A model generated the notes under the pieces. It saw nothing but the letters and a program-made list of their open reading frames with translations. It was not told the DNA's origin and did no database searches. Shown here one piece after another: positions 14,613 through 18,685 of a DNA stretch of 18,685 nucleotides (within the stretch, counting starts at the first letter, position 1; each line of letters starts with the position of its first letter). This stretch comes from an uncultured Eubacteriales bacterium (lineage in GTDB: Bacteria; Bacillota; Clostridia; Lachnospirales; Lachnospiraceae): positions 1 to 18,685 of the forward strand of contig UQZF01000035.1 of assembly GCA_900545455.1 (NCBI GenBank), read 5' to 3'. Both the position numbers and the translations under genes were made by a program.

Positions 14613-17216
14613 TTACTTTCCGTAGTATGCCTTAAGGTACATTGCCTTAATTTCCTTCATGAGCGGATATCTTGGGTTAGCACCTGTACACTGGTCATCG
14701 AATGCCTGCTCAACCATGTTATCAAGTGTATCAAGGAAGTACTTCTCGTCTACACCGTAATCCTTGATTGTCTTCTTGATGCCGACTCTTTCCTTGAGAG
14801 CTTCAATCTTCTCAATAAGACCTTCTAACTTCTCCTGATCGTTCTTGCCCTTTACTCCAAGGTAGTCTGAAACCTCAGCGTATCTTGCAAGTGTATGAGG
14901 ATGATCATACTGAGGGAATGTACCCATCTTAGACGGAACCTCCGCAGCATTGAATCTCATAACGTCTGTGATGAGAAGGGCATTTGCAACACCGTGTGGA
15001 AGGTGATGGAAAGCACCAAGCTTATGTGCCATTGAATGACATACACCAAGGAACGCATTTGCGAATGCCATACCTGCCATAGTAGCTGCATTTCCCATCT
15101 TCTCTCTTGCGACAGGATCATTTGGACCATTATCGTAAGCTCTTGGAAGATATTCAAAAATCATCTTGAGTGAACGAAGTGCAAGACCGTCCGTAAAGTC
15201 AGTAGCCATCATTGAAGCGTAAGCCTCAAGTGCATGTGTTACGGCATCGATACCTGATGCAGATGTAAGTCCCTTAGGAGCATCCATCATCATATCTGCA
15301 TCAACTATTGCCATCTTAGGAAGAAGCTCGTAGTCAGCAAGAGGATACTTAACACCTGTTCTCTGGTCTGTGATAACTGCGAAAGGTGTAACCTCTGAAC
15401 CTGTACCTGCAGATGTAGGAACAGCGATGAAGTATGCCTTCTCTCCCATCTTAGGGAATGTGTAAATACGCTTACGAATATCACAGAAACGCATTGCCAT
15501 GTCAAGGAAGTTAACCTCAGGATGCTCATACATTACCCACATAATCTTACCTGCATCCATTGCAGAACCACCGCCGACAGCTATGATACAGTCAGGCTCG
15601 AAGGAACGCATTGCCTCTGCTCCTTCTGTTGCGGAAGCAAGTGATGGATCCGGTGCTACATCATAGAATGTTGTGTGCTTGATTCCAAGTTCGTCAAGCT
15701 TATCTGTGATAGCCTTTGTATATCCGTTAGAATAGAGGAACTTATCTGTTACGATAAATACCTTCTTCTTGTTCATTACAGTCTTAAGCTCCTGAAGTGC
15801 AACAGGAAGACATCCCTTCTTAATATATACCTTCTCAGGTGCTCTGAACCAAAGCATGTTCTCTCTCCTCTCAGCAACAGTCTTAATGTTGATTAAATGC
15901 TTAACTCCTACGTTCTCTGATACGGAGTTACCGCCCCATGAACCACATCCGAGTGTGAGAGATGGTGTAAGCTTGAAATTGTAAAGGTCACCGATACCAC
16001 CCTGTGATGAAGGTGTGTTGATGAGGATACGGCATGTCTTCATTCTCTCTGAGAACTCATCAATCTTAGCCTTCTCTGTGCCTACATTGACATAGAGTGA
16101 AGATGTATGTCCGTAACCGCCGTCTGCGATCAAGTGCTCTGCCTTAGAAAGTGCATCCTCGAAATCCTTAGCCTTATACATGGCAAGTACAGGTGAAAGC
16201 TTCTCATGTGCGAACTCCTCTGAAAGCTCCACGCTCTCAACCTCGCCGATAAGAATCTTGGTTGTCTCAGGAACAGTCACGCCTGCAAGCTCTGCAATCT
16301 TGTATGCCGGCTGACCTACAATCTTGGCGTTGAGTGCGCCGTTGATGATGATTGTCTTTCTTACCTTCTCTGTCTCTGCGGCATTTAGGAAGTAGCATCC
16401 TCTGTCTGCGAACTCCTTCTTAACCTGCTTATATACCTTATCAAGAACGATAACTGACTGCTCGGAAGCACAAATCATACCGTTATCAAATGTCTTGGAA
16501 TGAATGATTGAGTTAACTGCAAGTGTAATATCAGCAGTATCGTCAATTATTGCAGGTGTGTTACCTGCACCTACACCGAGTGCCGGCTTACCGCTTGAGT
16601 AAGCAGCCTTAACCATTCCCGGACCGCCTGTTGCAAGGATGATGTCAGCTTCCTTCATAAGGATGTTGGTAAGCTCAAGACTTGGAACATCAATCCATCC
16701 GATAATGCCTTCAGGAGCTCCTGCCTTAACTGCTGCCTCGAGAACAACCTTCGCTGCTGCGATTGTGCTTCCCTTAGCTCTTGGATGAGGGCTGATGATG
16801 ATACCGTTTCTTGTCTTTAATGAAATAAGAGTCTTGAAAATAGCTGTTGATGTCGGGTTGGTTGTAGGAATAACAGCTGCAACAACACCGATAGGCTCAG
16901 CAATCTTCTTAGTACCGTATGCCTTATCCTCCTCAAGCACTCCACAAGTCTTTGTATCTCTGTAAGCATTGTAAATGTACTCTGATGCGAAATGATTCTT
17001 TATAACCTTATCCTCGACAACACCCATGCCGGTCTCTTCAACTGCCATCTTAGCAAGAGGAATTCTTGCCTGGTTAGCTGCCATAGCTGCCTCAAAGAAA
17101 ATCTTATCTACCTGTTCCTGTGTGTAAGTAGCGAAAATCTTCTGTGCTTCTCTTACACTTGCAAGCTTCTTCTCAAAGCTCTCAACACTATCAACTATCT
17201 CATACGTTTTCTCCAT
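14613..17216 (-). CDS. adhE: Bifunctional acetaldehyde-CoA/alcohol dehydrogenase AdhE
   Basis: Converts acetyl-CoA to acetaldehyde and then ethanol with two NADH, the main redox outlet in many fermenters. The 867 residues form the usual fusion. The N-terminal aldehyde dehydrogenase (~1-440) has GVGAGNTPA (214-222) and catalytic Cys249 in GMICASEQS. The C-terminal iron alcohol dehydrogenase (~460-867) has cofactor loop AVGGGSAMDAGK and metal ligands Asp657, His661, His727 and His741, each shifted by four from the E. coli enzyme. All key residues are intact. AdhE proteins assemble into spirosomes. ATG 17216 was chosen over GTG 17219 because GGGAGG lies 8 bases before it. The promoter carries two Rex-type boxes, so induction at high NADH/NAD+ is expected. 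Single-gene transcript with its own terminator. Confidence 0.97.
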   Translation of the reverse strand: MEKTYEIVDSVESFEKKLASVREAQKIFATYTQEQVDKIFFEAAMAANQARIPLAKMAVEETGMGVVEDKVIKNHFASEYIYNAYRDTKTCGVLEEDKAYGTKKIAEPIGVVAAVIPTTNPTSTAIFKTLISLKTRNGIIISPHPRAKGSTIAAAKVVLEAAVKAGAPEGIIGWIDVPSLELTNILMKEADIILATGGPGMVKAAYSSGKPALGVGAGNTPAIIDDTADITLAVNSIIHSKTFDNGMICASEQSVIVLDKVYKQVKKEFADRGCYFLNAAETEKVRKTIIINGALNAKIVGQPAYKIAELAGVTVPETTKILIGEVESVELSEEFAHEKLSPVLAMYKAKDFEDALSKAEHLIADGGYGHTSSLYVNVGTEKAKIDEFSERMKTCRILINTPSSQGGIGDLYNFKLTPSLTLGCGSWGGNSVSENVGVKHLINIKTVAERRENMLWFRAPEKVYIKKGCLPVALQELKTVMNKKKVFIVTDKFLYSNGYTKAITDKLDELGIKHTTFYDVAPDPSLASATEGAEAMRSFEPDCIIAVGGGSAMDAGKIMWVMYEHPEVNFLDMAMRFCDIRKRIYTFPKMGEKAYFIAVPTSAGTGSEVTPFAVITDQRTGVKYPLADYELLPKMAIVDADMMMDAPKGLTSASGIDAVTHALEAYASMMATDFTDGLALRSLKMIFEYLPRAYDNGPNDPVAREKMGNAATMAGMAFANAFLGVCHSMAHKLGAFHHLPHGVANALLITDVMRFNAAEVPSKMGTFPQYDHPHTLARYAEVSDYLGVKGKNDQEKLEGLIEKIEALKERVGIKKTIKDYGVDEKYFLDTLDNMVEQAFDDQCTGANPRYPLMKEIKAMYLKAYYGK

Positions 17217-17246
17217 CACTAGAGCCTCCCTGAATGAATAAGTGGT

Positions 17247-17268
17247 GCGACGTAACAGCTCGTGTCGC
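17247..17268 (-). other. Small stem-loop in the adhE leader
   Basis: GCGAC (17247-17251) and GTCGC (17264-17268) can pair around a 12-base loop, upstream of the ribosome site and not followed by a U tract. It may stabilise the message 5' end; no known regulatory class is recognised. Confidence 0.35.
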
Positions 17269-17269
17269 T

Positions 17270-17287
17270 TTGTTAATTATTTAACAT
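17270..17287. promoter_or_regulatory. Rex operator 1 upstream of adhE
   Basis: TTGTTAATTATTTAACAT: both arms of the Rex consensus TTGTTAA-N4-TTAACAA with one outer base off. It lies just downstream of the predicted transcript start (~17294), so a bound repressor would act as a roadblock. Confidence 0.8.
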
Positions 17288-17292
17288 TAACT

Positions 17293-17310
17293 CTGTTAAT
17301 AAATTAACAC
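17293..17310. promoter_or_regulatory. Rex operator 2 overlapping the adhE -10
   Basis: CTGTTAATAAATTAACAC: core TGTTAA-N4-TTAACA is perfect. Its centre is 23 bp from that of operator 1, about two helical turns, which would allow binding on the same DNA face. It covers the predicted -10. Confidence 0.78.
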
Positions 17311-17329
17311 ACTTCTATTTATATGTCAA
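17301..17329 (-). promoter_or_regulatory. adhE promoter
   Basis: Minus strand -35 TTGACA (17324-17329, consensus), a 17-base spacer and a weak -10 TAATTT (17301-17306) rescued by the TGT extended -10. Start predicted near 17294, leader ~78 bases. Confidence 0.65.
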
Positions 17330-17431
17330 CATATATTATAAAAATTTTTTTGCAAAAATAAAGGTATTTTTTCTTCCTATAAATATATCCCGCCATTACA
17401 CCTGCAATAATGATAAAAAATCAGTACTTTT

Positions 17432-17457
17432 CTACTAAGAAACAAAATAAATAGTAG
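17432..17457. promoter_or_regulatory. Operator-like inverted repeat before the divergent ABC gene
   Basis: CTACTA-N14-TAGTAG, about 60 bases before the ABC transporter start in otherwise AT-rich DNA. It could bind a regulator of that gene. No convincing promoter was found nearby, so it is weakly supported. Confidence 0.3.
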
Positions 17458-17517
17458 CTATTCCGACTGAAATATAGTATATTTTACACAGCATTTATAC
17501 AAAGTGAGGAAAAACCT

Positions 17518-18685
17518 ATGTCAGAAAAAGATATTTTGTCAAAAAAGTCCCTTGATATAGAGGGCAGCCTCGCCGAGACGGAGGAAACCTTCATTGACAG
17601 TTACGGCAAGCATGAACAGAAGCCGTTGCGCATACTGTTAAGTCTTTACAAAGGCCATTACCTGCAGCTTGTTCTTTCGGGAATATTTTTTGCACTCAAG
17701 CATGCATGTGTATGGTATCTTCCCGTCGCTACGGCAGGTGTCATCAACATTGCCTCCGGCACCAGCGACGGCGGGCTCAAAGGCATTCTCTTCTATATAA
17801 GTATTGAGATTGCACTGGTTCTCATCAACATGCCTGCCAACTACCTGTATGTGCACTTCAGAAGTCTTGCGATCCGCAATATGGAAGCCGGACTCAGAGG
17901 AGCTCTCGTAAGGAAATTACAACAGCTGTCAATCACCTACCACAAGGAAATGCAGTCAGGGCGCCTCCAATCCAAGATTATGCGTGATGTTGAGGCGATA
18001 GAGACACTTTCACAGCAGCTTTTTACCAACATTCTGACCATACTGCTTAACCTGATTGTTGCATTTGCCGTGACAGGTATGCGAAGCCGTACTGTTTTGG
18101 TTTTCTTCGTTATATGCGGACCTGTCGCAGCTCTCACGATGGTTGCTTTCAAGAACCAGATTAAACGAACCAACTCCACTTTCCGTAAGGAAATGGAAAC
18201 AACCTCAGCCAAGGTTATGGAGATGGTTGAGCTCATTCCCGTCACAAGGGCGCACGCTCTTGAGGATGAGGAGATTGATAAGATGGAGAATCAGTTAAGC
18301 TCCGTCGCAAAGAGCGGCTACCGTCTCGACATAGTCCAGGCCAATTTCGGTGCCGTCGGCTGGTGTGTGTTCCAGGTATTTCAGGTTCTCTGTCTTGGAT
18401 TTACAGGATATCTTGCTTTCCATGGCCAGACAACAGTTGGTGACATAACTCTCTACCAGACATATTTCTCAACGATAGTCAACCAGATTTCAAGCTTTAT
18501 CAACCTTCTTCCTATTATATCGAAGGGACTTGAATCGGTTAACTCCGTCGGTGAGGTGCTTTTAGCCAACGACATCGAGAACAACAAAGGAAAAACAAAG
18601 ATTAAATCGGTTCGCGGCGAGTTTGATTTTCAGGATTTGTGCTTTGCCTACGACAGCAGCAAACCTGTTTTAAACCATCTGAATC
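17518..18685 (+). CDS. ABC exporter subunit (MDR-like), 3' end outside window
   Basis: The open frame of 389 codons reaches the right edge without a stop. After a hydrophilic tail of ~40 residues comes a type I exporter membrane domain (~45-335) with hydrophobic segments near 48-62, 88-108, 170-187, 192-211, 281-301 and 312-336, and coupling-region sequence YHKEMQSGRLQSKIMRDVEAIE (~141-162). The nucleotide-binding domain begins near 366 (GEFDFQDLCFAYDSSKPVL) with the A-loop Tyr378; Walker A would lie just past the edge. ATG 17518 has GTGAGG 8 bases upstream. It is divergent from adhE. About 580-600 residues are expected in full, and relatives often come in pairs, so a second subunit may follow. 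Substrate unknown. It is not part of the exporter pair at 5689-9181. Confidence 0.9.
   Translation, partial: MSEKDILSKKSLDIEGSLAETEETFIDSYGKHEQKPLRILLSLYKGHYLQLVLSGIFFALKHACVWYLPVATAGVINIASGTSDGGLKGILFYISIEIALVLINMPANYLYVHFRSLAIRNMEAGLRGALVRKLQQLSITYHKEMQSGRLQSKIMRDVEAIETLSQQLFTNILTILLNLIVAFAVTGMRSRTVLVFFVICGPVAALTMVAFKNQIKRTNSTFRKEMETTSAKVMEMVELIPVTRAHALEDEEIDKMENQLSSVAKSGYRLDIVQANFGAVGWCVFQVFQVLCLGFTGYLAFHGQTTVGDITLYQTYFSTIVNQISSFINLLPIISKGLESVNSVGEVLLANDIENNKGKTKIKSVRGEFDFQDLCFAYDSSKPVLNHLN

Noticed and set aside
17340..17400. T-rich runs and TATAAA near 17380 as a promoter for the divergent ABC gene
   Set aside because: No -35 of reasonable quality at 16-18 bases, so chance AT-richness is as likely.

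Overview
The window looks like chromosomal DNA of a low-to-moderate GC anaerobic Firmicute, most likely a Lachnospiraceae-type clostridium. The evidence is strong purine-rich Shine-Dalgarno sites, TTGACA/TATAAT-like promoters, a T-box-controlled tyrS, a bifunctional fermentative AdhE behind Rex-type operators, an ECF-type BioY, and a PadR/HAAS gene pair. The genus cannot be fixed from the sequence alone. There is no sign of phage, insertion sequence, CRISPR, tRNA or rRNA.

Layout, left to right. (1) Positions 1-1700, minus strand: a padR repressor gene followed by a HAAS-domain protein whose C-terminal part is a VSGS-type beta-repeat. This gene runs off the left edge. An extended -10 promoter with an AGTA-N8-TACT element sits in front of padR. 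(2) 1684-3360, minus: tyrS with its terminator and a full tyrosine T-box leader (UAC specifier, T-box motif, intrinsic terminator) behind a consensus promoter. (3) 3368-11842, minus: six closely packed genes reading ABC-F ATPase, LivK-like lipoprotein, two subunits of a heterodimeric ABC exporter, a short glutamate 5-kinase (proB) and an MBOAT O-acyltransferase. Spacing (4-33 bp) indicates one operon. (4) 12005-12770, plus: bioY with a BirA-type operator over its promoter and a strong terminator. (5) 12781-13652, minus: mntP behind a yybP-ykoY manganese riboswitch whose P1 strand is shared with a terminator. (6) 13663-14481, minus: an APH-fold kinase gene of unknown substrate. (7) 14551-17329, minus: adhE, with two tandem Rex boxes at its promoter and a terminator behind it. 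(8) 17518 to the right edge, plus: an ABC exporter subunit, truncated by the window and divergent from adhE.

Most genes are standard housekeeping or stress functions, and the window is richest in regulation: nearly every transcription unit has a readable control element (PadR, T-box, BirA, Mn2+ riboswitch, Rex). The least explained part is the six-gene operon. It joins a ribosome-associated ABC-F type ATPase, an orphan amino-acid-type binding lipoprotein, an exporter, a proline-pathway kinase without its partner proA, and a membrane acyltransferase without its usual SGNH/DHHW partner. I found no clearly new system. That operon and the riboswitch/terminator architecture at mntP are the best candidates for a second look.
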